A DNA stretch of 64,000 nucleotides from Scleromitrula shiraiana. Taxonomy: Eukaryota; Ascomycota; Leotiomycetes; Helotiales; Sclerotiniaceae. The notes beneath the pieces were generated by a model that was not told where the DNA came from, did no database searches, and saw only the letters and a list, made by a program, of their open reading frames with translations. Both the position numbers and the translations under genes were made by a program. Positions 10,894-23,355 of the stretch are shown here, piece by piece. Location of the stretch: the NCBI GenBank assembly GCA_028455995.1, contig JABELC010000001.1:2220501-2284500 (forward strand), in the 5' to 3' direction. Numbering within the stretch: position 1 is the stretch's first letter; every line of letters begins with the position of its first letter.

Positions 10894-13643
10894 ATGGCGA
10901 TACTCGATAGTATACCTGGTATAGAGGTTATCATTTTAGCCGATGGAAAGCCAAAAGAAGAAACCGATTGCCTTGCGAATTATGAATACGACGAACTCGA
11001 TGATATAGTCACATCTGCGAACATCAAAAGTGACGATTCCTCTTCAGTACCGCTTCTTGGCAAATGGATCATAAAGTATATAGCAGCCAAACATAGACAA
11101 ACATTTTCTCTGGAGATTAAGGTGAAGCCTGCGTTTACTAGGTTCGTCAAAAAATCGTGGAAAGAATATACTACTTTTACTTTCAGAGTTTTGATTGACG
11201 GGGTTGCTGTGGCCGAACCACTGGTTACATTGGATCACCTCGAGGAAGTTAAAACCCTCGGATATACATGGTCAACTGCAGTTCATGGAACCAAAATTGG
11301 GACATCCTCTGGGCCTGGATATGTAAAACCATTTCAATTTACTGAAATCTCATCGAGTGAGTTAATGACCAAAATTATATTAGTTGCATTGCTGAGATGG
11401 AACTTTATAGCATCTGACGATGACGGCAAAATATTCTCTTCTAGTGAAATTGAAAAGCAAGAGAAGATTGTGGAATCGGTGGGGAAAGTTGTTATCGAAG
11501 TCTGTATGCTGAAAAAAGAGGATATGGATCATGAAGATGAACAAACATCAGAAAATATGGATGTAATAGGAAAGGTGATTACTTTTGATTTCAATGAGGA
11601 AATCCATGAGGACTCATTGATATATACTGACAATTGGATAACTCATGGGATTAAGTGAGCATTTATGTCGATTATTGAGTTATGCTAATTTTATAAGTTA
11701 TGGACTTCCAATGTTCACGAGTAGCATTGGTAAATCATCTCATATGAAAACGAAAAATCCCGAAGTTCTGGGTATTTTTATATTTAAATATAGATCTCAG
11801 CGTGCGTATATCAAGTCATTTTTCCAATTTTTCTGTGAATAACTAACATTTTCTTTTTCTCAAAGATTCTATAAATTGGTTTACAAAAAATGGAGACCTG
11901 TTTCCAACAGAACTGACAGAACCCACGGCACAGAAAAGAAAAATAAAGGTTAGTGAAACAAAGGTTAGAGAGAAAGCAAAACCTATGTCAGAGGTATGTA
12001 TTTGTCAATATATGTTTACTTATTCTGTGAGTGATTTACTAAAATTCATATATAGAAATCTGTTTCAAAAGCAGATTCCAAAAAGACACTTAGTTCAACG
12101 CTCAAGGAGTCTCTAACAAAAACAGAGCCATCTGTACCAACACCGCCAAATAAGAGGGAAAGGAAACAAAAATTCATTCTGGGCATGATGCATAGTGTAC
12201 ATAATTCAGACGATTCCGATTACTGTGCATATGATGATGAGGAAGATCTCGATGAGGAAGGTCTTGATGAGGAGGGCCTTGATGCCGATGTCTCTGATGA
12301 ATGGGAGGCCGATTGGGATTCTCAAGACGACTCGGACAATAAGCTTGGTGGTTTGATTGGAATAAGAAATGAAAAGTCACCCAAGGTACAGGCAAAGCAG
12401 ACAGCAAATTCGAAGGGAAGCGAATCAATTGCGAGCGATAAAAAGCCGACAAACCAATGGAAGGGGGTAGCAAAAGTTGATGTAAGCTGAGGCAATGCGG
12501 CTCTTCTATCTTTTCATCATTCTAATGCTGTATTCTTCTTAGGCAAATTCACTCAGCAGCATCGAAAAGGCTGAGATGGCTCCAATGTTGTTTAGATTGT
12601 CATCTCCACTACCGGAAGGTTTCTTCAAACCTCCACCAATTAGAAGAGTTAAATCTCCTAATCTTGATGGAAGACCAAACTATCGTCCAAATGTTCCACT
12701 CATTTCAGATTTATTTCCTTCCTCAAACGAACGAAAGAAATCTTCTTTACCAGAGAATCGTCCCGTCATTCCCGTGGCACCCCAAGGACCAGCCCGATCT
12801 TGGCCATTTACGCCTAAATCTTCAGGAACGGAGTCTTTAATAATTAGTAACAGTACAGATGAGCCTACAACTCGTCCAATGAGTCTTCTGAATTTCTGCA
12901 ACGATCTCGTGGCCCCGTTCACGAATGTCACTGCTAGTGTTATGAATAGCACTAGACCTAGAACCCCACCAAAGCCTAAGAAAGCTCGCTGTCCCTTTAC
13001 AACACCAAATGCTCCCCGCAAGAATGCCAATCTTCTTGGAATTCCGAAAGATCTTCAAGATCTCTTGGGAAATCTTCAAGCTATCAACACTCCAACTGAT
13101 AATACCAAAAAAAGTAGTCATTCTGTAACTCCAAAAAAACTTAAGAAGCGCTCTACTGCTGCTAGAAAAAATGCCTTTGAAGCTGGACTTCTGAAAAGAC
13201 TCGAGAAATTGAGTAGCGATCTCGAGGCTCTCGAAGCTATAGAGATTAGCAAGAAGAAATCTACACTCCCAGACTGTTCGTCAACAACCAAGAGTATCTC
13301 CACCCATATTTCAACTCCAAATTCGAAAGTACCATCAAGTCAAAAAGACAAAACTGCTGACGCACGTCGGGTCCAGAATCTTTGCCTTGGTCTCGCAAAG
13401 ACTCCGGCTAAGTATATCGCTGATTCAACGATGAAACAATTAATGAATATTGTTGAGGGGATTAAAGTTCCTGATAGTGCGGATGAGAGTAAATCGGGAA
13501 TGGAAATAAAAATGGAGATTCGTCCTGCTGATGTGAAGAGAGAGGGGTTGAGGAAGAGACATCAAGATCTGGATGAGGATGATGAGGAGGGTGAAGGTGA
13601 GGGTGACAGGAGACCTTTTAAGAAAGCAAGGAGTGGAATTTGA
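10894..13643 (+). CDS. DUF7918-like N-terminal domain protein with long disordered tail
   Basis: Function unknown. Five exons join in frame (10894-11654, 11698-11729, 11866-11993, 12056-12481, 12543-13643) for 815 residues. Residues about 5-245 (GIEVIILADGKPKEE..., FTFRVLIDGVAVAEPLV, YVKPFQFTEI) resemble the fungal DUF7918 domain, which is compact and usually sits at the N-terminus; this is recognition by eye. The remainder is Lys/Ser/Pro-rich and disordered. It includes an acidic block (DYCAYDDEEDLDEEGLDEEG), proline-rich repeats (RTPPKPKKARCPF) and a basic C-terminus (LRKRHQDLDEDDEEGEG, FKKARSGI) that looks nuclear. Exon 2 is only 32 nt and intron 1 only 43 nt, but both are needed: without exon 2, exons 1 and 3 cannot be joined in phase. 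Intron 1 has a good branch site (TGCTAAT). The gene stands alone, with gene-free DNA on both sides. Confidence 0.78.
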
Positions 13644-15831
13644 ATACGCACGTGTTTTTGGGTATGGCTTTGCTGTGGCGGGGTAATTGTGAAGCTGGGT
13701 TTTGTATAGATAGGATTGGTGGGTGTACTAGATTGGGTAAATGGGAGACCTATAATGTTTTTGAATTGGTGATGGGATGTATAATACTTTTTATATTAAA
13801 CCTTGACCTTCGTCAGTTGGAAATAAGTTAAAGTTCATGAGGTGGTGCATTGGAAATTCAATCGATTTCAATAGTTCCATGACGATGATGATGATGATGA
13901 TGTTAGGGCGTGAGTGAGTGAATGAATGAATGGATTAACGTGTCAGATGCAAAGTGAAAGCTCGTGGTTTGGGCTGGAAATTGCGTCGCGTAGGTAGATA
14001 GGTACTTAGGTAGTGAAACGCAGAAGATATGGTGGAGATTTACAAAAGTTGGCAGAGAATACATGGGATTGACTCAAAGGATTAGAGGAAATTTCAATAT
14101 TGATGGAAGCAAATATAAATTAGCTTTTAACGATATATATGGGTTGGGCATATATAGTGGTCTTAGAGATGTTGAGTGAATAACGATGGTGGGGAGTGCA
14201 ATGATGGGGAGTGCAACGATGGGGAGTGCAACGATGGGGAGTGCAACGATGGGGAGTGCAACGATGGGGAGTGCAACGATGGGGAGTGCAGTGAATTAAT
14301 TAGGAACATACCTACTAGTAGGTAGATTTAGCATAATTGCATGTATCGGATTTTGGGAGGACATTTTCGGTTTTCGATTGGAAAAATGATAATTATCGAT
14401 TATCTTGCATGGTTCAATAGTTATACTCCGAATTCTAGAGATATGGTAGTTGGGATTGGTTGGAGGATCCTTTATGTATTTGATTGAGATATTGACGGAT
14501 TAGTAATATGGATTAGTCAGGTTTACTATGTAGTATACTTCGTTTACGACGGGTGGGTAATGACGATATTGGCTTCAAGTTATAGGATTGCGGAGATTTT
14601 GAAAATGATAGTATTGTTTGTTTTTCATAGATGAGGTATCTCGATCTTTTAGTTATTAACATAAAGATACGGGGTTTTGATATTGTATCGGTATGGGATA
14701 TTATGAGTGAACTTCCTACTAGTACTGGAAATGTTACGCATGGGAGGGGCACCAGGAGGAGAGCACTCCGCATTATGTAAGTTATCTGTAAGCAGAACTG
14801 TCCACCACCTCTGGGTGTATTAATTCACGAATCACCACCACAGTTTTTGTTTAGACAATTGAACATCCTAATTATTTAACCTCAATTTAAGCCTTATGAT
14901 ACTATGATTGTTCTATATTCAAATAAGATATAATATCGTTATTGTCCAATCCCAAGATGGTTCATGCATCAATACACCTCGTTGTGTACCTTATTACACC
15001 AAGACATGTATCGTTGACTTTCAAGAGAATGGGATTTTCTTGAATGTATGACAAATTTATGTTTTATTCTTATCTATTGTAAATCATGCGACTGAAATAC
15101 TAAGATCATCGCAATATGAAAAAACTTCATCGCGGTCGCATATACAAAATGATCGTATAGTTATGCCCAACCTAAGGTAAGCGAAGTATTACACAAAAAT
15201 GTACAGTAGCATATTTGTTAACACGCTGTTTTACAACTACCCAGGCAGCGAATCATCATGAACCAACCTCATTAATATCATTTTGTTTTACATTTGAAAG
15301 TTTACAAGATTTTTATAGAAAGTGAAATGACGATCTAGAAAAATGTTTACCAAAAGATTGAAGGGACTTTCAAATCCAATTTATAAAGTCTATCATATGT
15401 CTTTGAACACACAACTCTCAAACTTCTCGACATGGATCTCTTTTTTGTTGACACATGGTCACATAATTATTTTGTATCAATTGCACATGTTCAATTTGGT
15501 TTTGAAAAGACTATTTAGAAGATAAATTTGTTATTTGTGAGGAACCTATGAAACTGTAGGACGTCCGTCATCTCGTGTTTTCGGGCCATACCTATCACTC
15601 ATATCCTAGCCTTAATTCCTATTAAATAGATCATAGACACTGTTTCTTTCACATATTATCGTGCACAGCCACTCCAACCATGTTATGTGGTGAAATCAGC
15701 AAGTAAAACATCATGCAATTTACTTATCTCAATGCTTGACCTAGAGACGTGAACTTGTATTCCCAAATTTATGCCCAAAATCTTCCCTGGTTCATGTATC
15801 AACATTGAACTCAATCGGAATATCCCAGCCA
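13644..15831. other. 2.2 kb gene-free region with a minisatellite
   Basis: It contains the 3' flank of the DUF7918-like gene, a short GAT repeat near 13884-13903, the 15-bp minisatellite at 14183-14290 and otherwise featureless AT-rich DNA. Small frames at 14513-14773 (-) and 15343-15525 (+) show no domain. Confidence 0.55.
14183..14290. repeat. 15-bp minisatellite, seven copies
   Basis: The unit GATGGGGAGTGCAAC is repeated in tandem seven times. The first two copies are slightly divergent and the last five nearly identical, which is typical of recent slippage or unequal exchange. It lies in noncoding DNA. Confidence 0.95.
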
Positions 15832-16626
15832 TCAAGCTGTATCTGCCTGCAGATCTGTTTGCATTTCGACATCATTTTCAGCGGGATTTGACGTCATGTC
15901 TTGGCCCAACCCTGCAGATGAATCATAGGGGCCACCTCCAAGTGCTCCTATACCTGCTGAAGTCCATGCCCACGCCAAATTGTGTCCTACTTTATATGCT
16001 GCTCTAGCCATCTCCTTCTTTTTGCGACGAGAAGGAGTGACTTTACCCCCAATGCGCTCAATAATATCCACCTTCTCTGGTCTTCTGTTTAATTCTGGTG
16101 TGAGATTCATATTGTCGAGAGTTTTGACCTATAGAATTTCTTAGATATCTCCATTAGTTTACTTATTTGAGAGAGATTTACTTACTGCCACATCCATTTC
16201 AGCAATTTCTCGGAGTTCATCGAGCCGGATGACAGCTTGTTCCTCAAGGAGTTGCTGAACTTTGAGAGACTCTTCGCTATTTACACTTGTTTGAGATAGT
16301 AATAGTTTTGCTCTAGTGTTGATGTAAATGCGTTCTTGTCTTGCCGTCAAGATAGGTGGTGGATGATTCTGCAAGTAGCATTAGAACGTTGATTCGTATT
16401 GAGATCATGCACTACCTACGGCAAACCATTCTAAAGCTTGTTGGGCAACTTCTCCCTTCCTTTCCAATCTTCCAGTCAAAGAGCTGTGAAATGTGGGGAA
16501 AGTTCTAGTCACGGCGCCGCTGATCTCAAGAACTACACCTTTACTTGAATATTTATAGTGTGATTTAAGGCCATCGGCTTGCAGATAATCGTTCAATTTG
16601 GATGGAGAATCGTGGTTGGCTGCCAT
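15832..16626 (-). CDS. Small conserved-style protein of unknown function, possible degenerate dsRNA-binding fold
   Basis: Three exons (16626-16420, 16368-16186, 16128-15832) join in phase 0 for 228 residues. All introns have canonical ends (donors GTAGGT and GTAAGT). The N-terminus (SPSKLNDYLQADGLKSHYKY...RKGEVAQQALEWF) has the spacing of a double-stranded RNA-binding domain: a leading Leu-Asn helix, strands around VVLEISG, and a final Ala-rich helix before WF. This is a weak visual match only. A central Glu/Leu-rich helix (LKVQQLLEEQAVIRLDELREIAEMD) suggests a coiled coil. The C-terminal part has a basic stretch (RRKKKEMARAAYKVG). No enzyme motif is seen. It could be an RNA-binding accessory protein, but I do not assign a function. 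Confidence 0.72.
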
Positions 16627-17060
16627 TATTTTGGCGTGTGTGTGAATTTCGGAAAACTTTTTTGAAGGGAAAAGGAATGGGAATAGGGAAAAGAAGGTCT
16701 TAATATAAGGTATGTTCTTCTAGGTAGAAAATTAGAAGGAACTAATAACTACGGAAAGTACGAGAATATTCGAAACAGTATAGTTGGAATATCAGTATTG
16801 AAGTGAATATTTTCCCAGATGATAGTGTTACTGCGACTATCATCCGGACTTCCTCAAATTGTTGAGCCCTCTCAAGTTACCAGTACAACCCAGTTGCCGT
16901 ACATCTATAACCGACATGACTGAGATAGAGTGAATTGAAATTATCGTAACTGTTTATTTAATTGCTAAACAATTATTTGAATTCAATATGAGTGCATGCT
17001 ATTCTATTATTCCCACAATTTCATCTTTCCTTTCTAGTCTCATACAAATGCTGATGAAGT
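16627..17060. other. Intergenic region, no gene seen
   Basis: This 434 bp carries the promoter side of the 15.8 kb gene and the 3' side of the broken regulator. It is AT-rich, with no open frame of note and no repeat. Confidence 0.5.
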
Positions 17061-18275
17061 TCACCGACATGTTGTCAGCGAAGGATTTATACAATAACCA
17101 ATGAATTCTATTGTCCACCAAGATCTTCGACATCTTTGCACATGCTCTTCGCTAAGTTGAACTGTCGGCATATCTATGTGCATTTCAAAAATTAGAGCGG
17201 TACGCATGGCTTGGCCAATATATACATGAGCAGCTTCACGGTGATCAATACACTGTAAATATAATGCTATACAGCAAAGAATCTCTGTGGCAAAAACACA
17301 CTCCCGACAGAGTATGTGTAGTCGAGGGCGCAACTTTAGAGCCTGTAGAAAGAACTCGGAACCAGATGGTCTCTTCCCCACAGACTTATTCATAGTGAAA
17401 ATCTTTCCGAAGGCTAGAATAAGGAGAAAGTGAATGTACCATAACTCGCTTGTGTAGAATGAGATATCAGCGGTTGCGTAGGATTGCTGTAGGCGTTGAT
17501 AAAACTCATCATTATCAAATAGATGATACATGTGACCGCAATGAAATTTCACCGCGTTAATGAGAAATATCGCGTGATCGACCGTAGGAATGGCTAGTGG
17601 TTTTGAGTCTGTCAAACTAGAAGAGTCAGACCAACCTAAATCGTAGGCCAGTCCATCAAATATTACAATCCGTGGTGACAGAGGCTTTTGGCGCATATTC
17701 TGATGAGTTAACTGGAGGACTCTGATTGAAAATGATCGATTTGATGAAGTGCCTAAATAGAATGGCTTTCCACCTGGACTTGCCAGAAATGTGGAGGGTG
17801 ATTCTGCTAAGGTGTTTCAATGGGCTATGGCGTATTTCCGTATCTCGTTCATCGTCACCATCTGTTGTAACCATACCAGGAGCCATGTCAGCCATGGGAG
17901 TCGGACAAAGCGAACCCACCAACCGAGACTCATCTGGATCACTCCCATGTTGGGTTTCGAAGATAGATTGAGTTGAAGTCTCACCAGCGTCTACTGAAGT
18001 GGTTGGACGTATCGATTGACGCATATCATCTGCACTAGGAGACATTTGCTCCGCCAGCTCTAACTTCCGTTGCAAATCCAAGATATATCTGAATGTTTAG
18101 TATCAGCACTTATCACAGAGCTTCATAATATCATACAATGCATATACGCTCGTGAGATAACTACTTTATCATCCTTATCAATATCACACTTAGTGTTACA
18201 TCTTTTACAGCCATCGCAAGGTGGTGATCCAGAACACTTGATTTTCTGTCTGCAGCAATGTGAACATCTGTATTT
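17061..18275 (-). pseudogene. Zn2Cys6 fungal transcription factor, frame-disrupted
   Basis: The family binds CGG-type DNA sites and controls accessory metabolism. A full binuclear cluster is readable at 18266-18186: CSHC, CRQKIKC and CDGCKRCNTKC fit CX2CX6CX5CX2CX6C. It is spliced (intron 18147-18089, branch TACTAAAC) onto a linker helix (YILDLQRKLELAEQM), as in intact regulators. Near 17752-17764 the frame changes by one base: ISGKSRWKA is in one frame and YLGTSSNRSFSIRVLQ in the next, with no intron possible between. The middle homology region then runs to VQRCRRSWWTIEF and stops at 17061, well short of a normal C-terminus. No in-frame ATG precedes the cluster, so the first exon or start is unresolved. 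I read this as a decaying gene. A sequencing error could explain the frameshift but not the early end. Confidence 0.8.
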
Positions 18276-20455
18276 ATAGCTAACGCTAATGTCCGTTCAA
18301 AAAGTAAATATAAACATTCAGATGTCTTCAAGTCAAGTTTGTTTTGAATGTCTATATACAATGTAAATATTGTAAATCTTGATATCGAATGTATTGGCAA
18401 TGACACTTGCTTTATCTTCAAGAACCATGGGAGAGCTAATTGTTCCATGAGTAAACGCATATCAGATAAGAAATTTCACGTGAAGATCTTGGAAGATCGA
18501 AACATGTGACATATTTCAAATGATCATCTTCCTGTACACCAAGTCGCTGCTGCTTTCGTCAATTGCCCCATTGTTTCAGGTATTCCCACAAATTGTAGTG
18601 GGATTAATGGGTGCTTCGCGAAGGAAGCTGAAGGGAAACACCCAGGCGGTGTCGGACCCATTGTCAAGAATGAGGGTTGCTATTCTACTTGAATACAGTA
18701 GTGACCATTTCTAGGGGACTTTCATGAATCTTGTAACCATAGATATTGACGTCCATGTGTAGGTTCATGCGTTGCTAACATCCATTACTGATTCCACAGA
18801 CTTGTGACCCATAAATGGAAGGCTGGAAGTGGATCGGTTATACCAATCTAGGGAATTCAATCCATACTTAGCACGTACATCTGCGGAGTAAAGGCAGGCC
18901 ATTGCGAAGTACCTACCCAGCAAGGTAATCCGGTTTCTAAAAGTCTGTACAAAATCTCATTATTCGAAAATGTGTTGAACAAATCGATTCTGAATGTCTG
19001 TTTGGAATACAGATTTTGGACTATTTTTTTAAAGTTCAATTACTTTCAATATCTGTATAAGATTCAGACATTCAAAGCGTCAATAACTCGCAGATACACC
19101 GTCATAAATCCCCCAAAGACACATGGGAACCTTCGCTATTCACCCTCGCAAACTTCATGACAACCAGATATAGAACAATCAAAGCACCAGCAGTACCTAA
19201 TATGCAAAGAAAGAAGATCCACGTGTAAGGCATCACATGGAGGTAATCATAATTTGAGTTCTTGGGAAAGCGAAAGAAACGCTTTTTTGGTCAATACGCA
19301 AGGCAGGCGCTCCGAAGAGCTTCTCCATTGTATTCTGTGTAACAACATGATAGATACAATGTCGTTGATACTAGGCCACCACAAGTTCAAATAACGATAC
19401 GATAGCATCTGTTCATTACCGGAGTTCCTCGCACACTGATATAAATCAACACAACACTTCGATCTACTAAGATCGATTATGAATTAGCAATCAATAATCA
19501 TAATTGACGCAAACAATGGAGTCGATCATTGATGCTGGCGTGGGTATGATGAAGTGAAGTTTAAACTGAATGGAGAAGAACCTCAGGTGTTCAACCTTCG
19601 TGTAAGGTACGCAACCATGTGAAGGGTTGTAACTCTGTGACTACCACGTTCATCTATACCGTGTATTCAAATCCTTAGTGTCTATTTATGGTTGAGATAA
19701 TCGTAACTGATGCTCTGTAGCAGCCACACTCATAATTTCACTGTATTTCCGTATGGCTAGACAAGCAGATCACATCATTGATTTGATGTACATATCCTTT
19801 TGTCTGCTGAACATGAGTCAATCCTCGTATATATGAATGAATACGCCCGTGGCCTACCCATCTCAACATCCTACAGCTAGTTTCAATCGTAACAAGCGAT
19901 GGTAACAAAGATAGTTGCAGCAATTTAAATTCCCAGAGTAGATCCAAAAAGATATAGTGAGGGGACTGAGTCTATTCATGAATCACTTCCCAATGACTGA
20001 TTTGATTTAGTAAATTTAGACTACGGGGAAAATCCGATAAGCTCCTGAATAATTTCCAATTTTCTCTCATCAATACTTTGAGGACTACAGTAGAGTTAGA
20101 ATCCTTATTATCTGTATTATCTGTAATGGGCAAGGAGTAACCGGAGTTAATGCAATAGAGTCCGGCGGTCGGAAAGCTATCATCGGTACATTCTTGAATA
20201 GTTAATGCCGAAATGCCGATCCAATAAATGAAACGTAAGCAATATGCAATGCAGGAGGAGGAGTAGTAGTTCGATAAGCAAGCATGGTGAAGAAATGCAG
20301 GTCTAAGGGGGCATTACATGGTTACTGGTTACTGGTTACTTACACTTACACTTACACTGTACCTACTTAGGTAAGAGTCACTTTATTATTAATAATCATC
20401 CGGGTAAGATTTGATTCCTATGATGCAACTTAACTTCCTTCCCCCGTTCGCCATC

Positions 20456-20634
20456 AATAGTAATAATAGTAATAATAGTAATAATAGTAATAATAGTAAT
20501 AATAGTAATAATAGTAATAATAGTAATAATAGTAATAATAGTAATAATAGTAATAATAGTAATAATAAAGGTTGTAATAAAGTTATTACAACTACAACTA
20601 CAACTACAACTACAACTACAATTACAACTACAAA
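20456..20634. repeat. Compound microsatellite: (AATAGTAAT)n then (ACAACT)n
   Basis: About twelve copies of the 9-mer AATAGTAAT are followed, after a short spacer, by about seven ACTACA/ACAACT units. It produces spurious poly-Asn-Ser and poly-Leu frames that should be ignored. Confidence 0.93.
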
Positions 20635-20950
20635 CACCTACCTACCTACTTCATGTCAAATATCAGATCACAAGTTCTCAATGTTATTAATTATTAATTA
20701 TTAATTATCAATTATTAATCATCAATATTTTTTAATGGAAAATAAAAAGATCCAACCAAATCTTTTATTTCCATATGTCAGTCAGTCAGTCATTCATAGC
20801 CATCAATTTTCCCTTTTATCTATCTCAATACTACGCAGCAGCCTCCAAAATAAGAAAACTTTCTCAAAAGACACTGGCAAAACAAAAGGGGACCGAGCAG
20901 TCCGGGATTTATTATTATTTAATACTTTGCCCCCCTTGATAGTTAATTTC

Positions 20951-20999
20951 CAGAATACAGAATACAGAATACAGAATACAGAATACAGAATACAGAATA
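20951..20999. repeat. 7-bp tandem repeat (CAGAATA)n
   Basis: Seven perfect copies of CAGAATA are directly visible in noncoding DNA upstream of the MFS gene. Confidence 0.93.
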
Positions 21000-21606
21000 T
21001 TTTATCCCCCGGGGCTAAGAAAAAAAAAAAAGATCTACGGAGCGAAACCTCGGGAAGTTTAGTGAGTGAGACTTCAAAGGCTTCAAGGGCTTCAAAGGCT
21101 TGAAAATATCAGTTTAATTGGTTGAATCGTTATCAAATCCTAGCTAAAACATATACTAATCCATGATGACGCTATCTGGTGGAATTAAAATATGGCTATA
21201 ACGGGACAATCATGGTACAGTAGTGTCGTTCCTACCTAAATTCTACAAATAATCCAATCGTCTACCTATGAATTGATTCTTGCCTGTAGAGAAAAGTGCC
21301 GATTTATCCAGAAAACAGAAAAAATACCTTATAATCCTCCTATACTCGAGTACTAGTTATGGAGATCCCCCGCTTTCCTAAGTTTTCATTCTTAGGCTGC
21401 TTCATATGAAAATCTCGAATATTATATTTCACATATATATAACTCATTTATCTATCCATCTATCCATCTATCCATCTATCAATCTATTTTTCTATGTGTA
21501 TATTGTATAACCATATATCCATCATTTTAAACCCCATACACCCGAAATACCAGTCAATATCTAGGGGAAGAAAGCTTTAACAATATAGTAGACCATTGTA
21601 GATGGA

Positions 21607-23355
21607 ATGGATCGAGTCATTAGAGTTCTATCGCGGCCATCTGCAAAACCATATCGCACAAAACACATCAAAGATGAACAACCCTATATAAATGAAGATG
21701 GTCACTTGGATTTTGGACCTGGCGATATCGAAAACCCAAAGAATTGGTCCACGGCTCGAAGATGGTATATTACTGTAGTATCCGTTCTCCTCGTTGTAAA
21801 CGCCACATTCGCATCGTCTAGTCCCTCGGGGTGTTTGGAAGGAATCGCAACAGAGTTCAAAGTATCAGATGAAGCGGCAGGATTGGTAATCACACTTTTC
21901 TTGCTAGGATATTGTTTTGGACCTTTGTTCTGGGCACCCTTATCAGAATTCTTCGGTCGAAGATGGATTTTCTATATTTCCTTCACCTTATATCTGGTCT
22001 TCAACTTTCTCTGCGCTTTTGCGAACAACTTCGCTACGTTGTTGATAGGACGTTTCTTGACGGGTACGATGGCTAGTTCTCCGCTTTCCAATGCACCAGG
22101 AGTCCTCGCAGATGTTTGGGGACCAGTCGAAAGAGGAAATGCCATGGCTATGTTCTCCATGATGACATTCGCTGGACCGGCGTTGGGTCCCGTTATCTCA
22201 GGATTTCTTGAATTGAAGGAGGATTGGCGATGGAATTTCTATGTTCTCCTTTGGCTAGCTGGTGTTACGGAGATATTGATGTTCACGATTCCAGAGACTC
22301 TACCACCTAGATTGTTGGCAAACAAGGCGCAAAGAATCAGGTCGCTGAAGATTCCTGGATATGAGAATGTCAAGGCCCCAATTGAGGATACAAATAGATC
22401 ACTCTGGGGTATTTTTAAGATCGCCCTCATTAGACCATGGAAACTTCTTGTTGATCCGATTTCCTTCTTCGTTGCGGTTTATCTATCGGTTGTATACGCA
22501 TTGCTGTATATGCTGTTCACGATCTATCCCATTATCTTCCAGCAAAAGCGTGGATGGAATTCAGGTGTTGGACAACTGCCATTAATTGGAACAGTAATTG
22601 GTGCAATGATAGGCGGAGGTCTCATTTTCTTGAACTCTCATCGCGATAGAAAGAAGTTGGAGGCAGGCCATGTCGGGAAAGCCGAGGATCGTTTACCTGT
22701 CGCAATGGTTGGTGGGATCCTCTTTCCAGTCACTATGTTCTGGTTTGCATGGAGTGGAGAATATAATAGTGTTCATTGGATAGTACCCACAATCGCAGGT
22801 GTCTTCCTTGCTACTTCAATCCTCCTCATTTTTGTTGCATACCTGAATTACTTGACGGACACATACCTGATGTATGCCGCCTCAGCACTTGCCGCAAATA
22901 CAGTATGTCGATCTGCCGCCGGTGCTGCAGCACCTCTATTTACGACATACATGTTCGATGCCCTCGGTGTAGGTGGAGGCGGTTCATTGATTGGTGGAGT
23001 AGCCGTTCTTCTTGCACCAATTCCCTTTATATTCTATAAATATGGAGGACCAATTCGAGAACGATCAAAATTCGCACCCACCTCTAAGCCGAAACCTCAA
23101 AACCCACAACAGCAAGGTAACGACTCGGAGAAAGTTGGGGAAACTACTTTGAACGATGAATCTTCACCAAACCCGACAACGAGAGAGAAAAGTAGCAGTG
23201 ATAGTAGTGCATCGGTTTCAAGTATCTCTAATATCCCTCGTGAGAATACTTATCATCAAGAGGGGTATATTGAGGAGGGAATGGGATTCGATCGGGTTGC
23301 TTTACCCTCGGATGCACGAGTACATGACGCTGGACAACTTGCTAGTGAGCCCTAA
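21607..23355 (+). CDS. MFS drug/polyamine-type transporter (DHA1-like)
   Basis: A single uninterrupted frame encodes 582 residues, the right size for a 12-helix fungal DHA1 proton antiporter exporting drugs, polyamines or secondary metabolites. The N-terminal leader carries the usual GDIENPKNWSTARRWY entry motif before helix 1. Signature elements include LFLLGYCFGPLFWAPLSEFFGRRW (loop 2-3 motif A), LIGRFLTGTMASSPLSNAPG (motif C-like), DWRWNFYVLLW and IPETLPPRLL at the end of the first half. The second half has six further hydrophobic segments, ending near ALAANTVCRSAAGAAAPLFT. The cytosolic tail (about 90 residues) is Ser/Pro-rich and hydrophilic. ATG at 21607 is the first in the frame; an ATG five bases earlier is out of frame. 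The substrate cannot be deduced. The gene is isolated, with no biosynthetic genes beside it, and shows no sign of decay. Confidence 0.93.
   Translation: MDRVIRVLSRPSAKPYRTKHIKDEQPYINEDGHLDFGPGDIENPKNWSTARRWYITVVSVLLVVNATFASSSPSGCLEGIATEFKVSDEAAGLVITLFLLGYCFGPLFWAPLSEFFGRRWIFYISFTLYLVFNFLCAFANNFATLLIGRFLTGTMASSPLSNAPGVLADVWGPVERGNAMAMFSMMTFAGPALGPVISGFLELKEDWRWNFYVLLWLAGVTEILMFTIPETLPPRLLANKAQRIRSLKIPGYENVKAPIEDTNRSLWGIFKIALIRPWKLLVDPISFFVAVYLSVVYALLYMLFTIYPIIFQQKRGWNSGVGQLPLIGTVIGAMIGGGLIFLNSHRDRKKLEAGHVGKAEDRLPVAMVGGILFPVTMFWFAWSGEYNSVHWIVPTIAGVFLATSILLIFVAYLNYLTDTYLMYAASALAANTVCRSAAGAAAPLFTTYMFDALGVGGGGSLIGGVAVLLAPIPFIFYKYGGPIRERSKFAPTSKPKPQNPQQQGNDSEKVGETTLNDESSPNPTTREKSSSDSSASVSSISNIPRENTYHQEGYIEEGMGFDRVALPSDARVHDAGQLASEP

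Larger units (their letters stand above)
18300..21606. other. 3.3 kb gene-free, repeat-bearing region
   Basis: It lies between the broken regulator and the MFS gene. It holds short tandem repeats near 20318-20358 (GGTTACT and ACTTAC units), the tracts at 20456-20634 and 20951-20999, and an ATCTATCC repeat near 21448-21490 close to the MFS promoter. Small frames (for example 18520-18714, 19738-19947, 20735-21103) are low-complexity or domainless. Confidence 0.55.

Noticed and set aside
20389..20704. Leu/Val-rich minus frame and Asn-Ser repeat plus frame
   Set aside because: Both are produced by the 9-bp and 6-bp tandem repeats.
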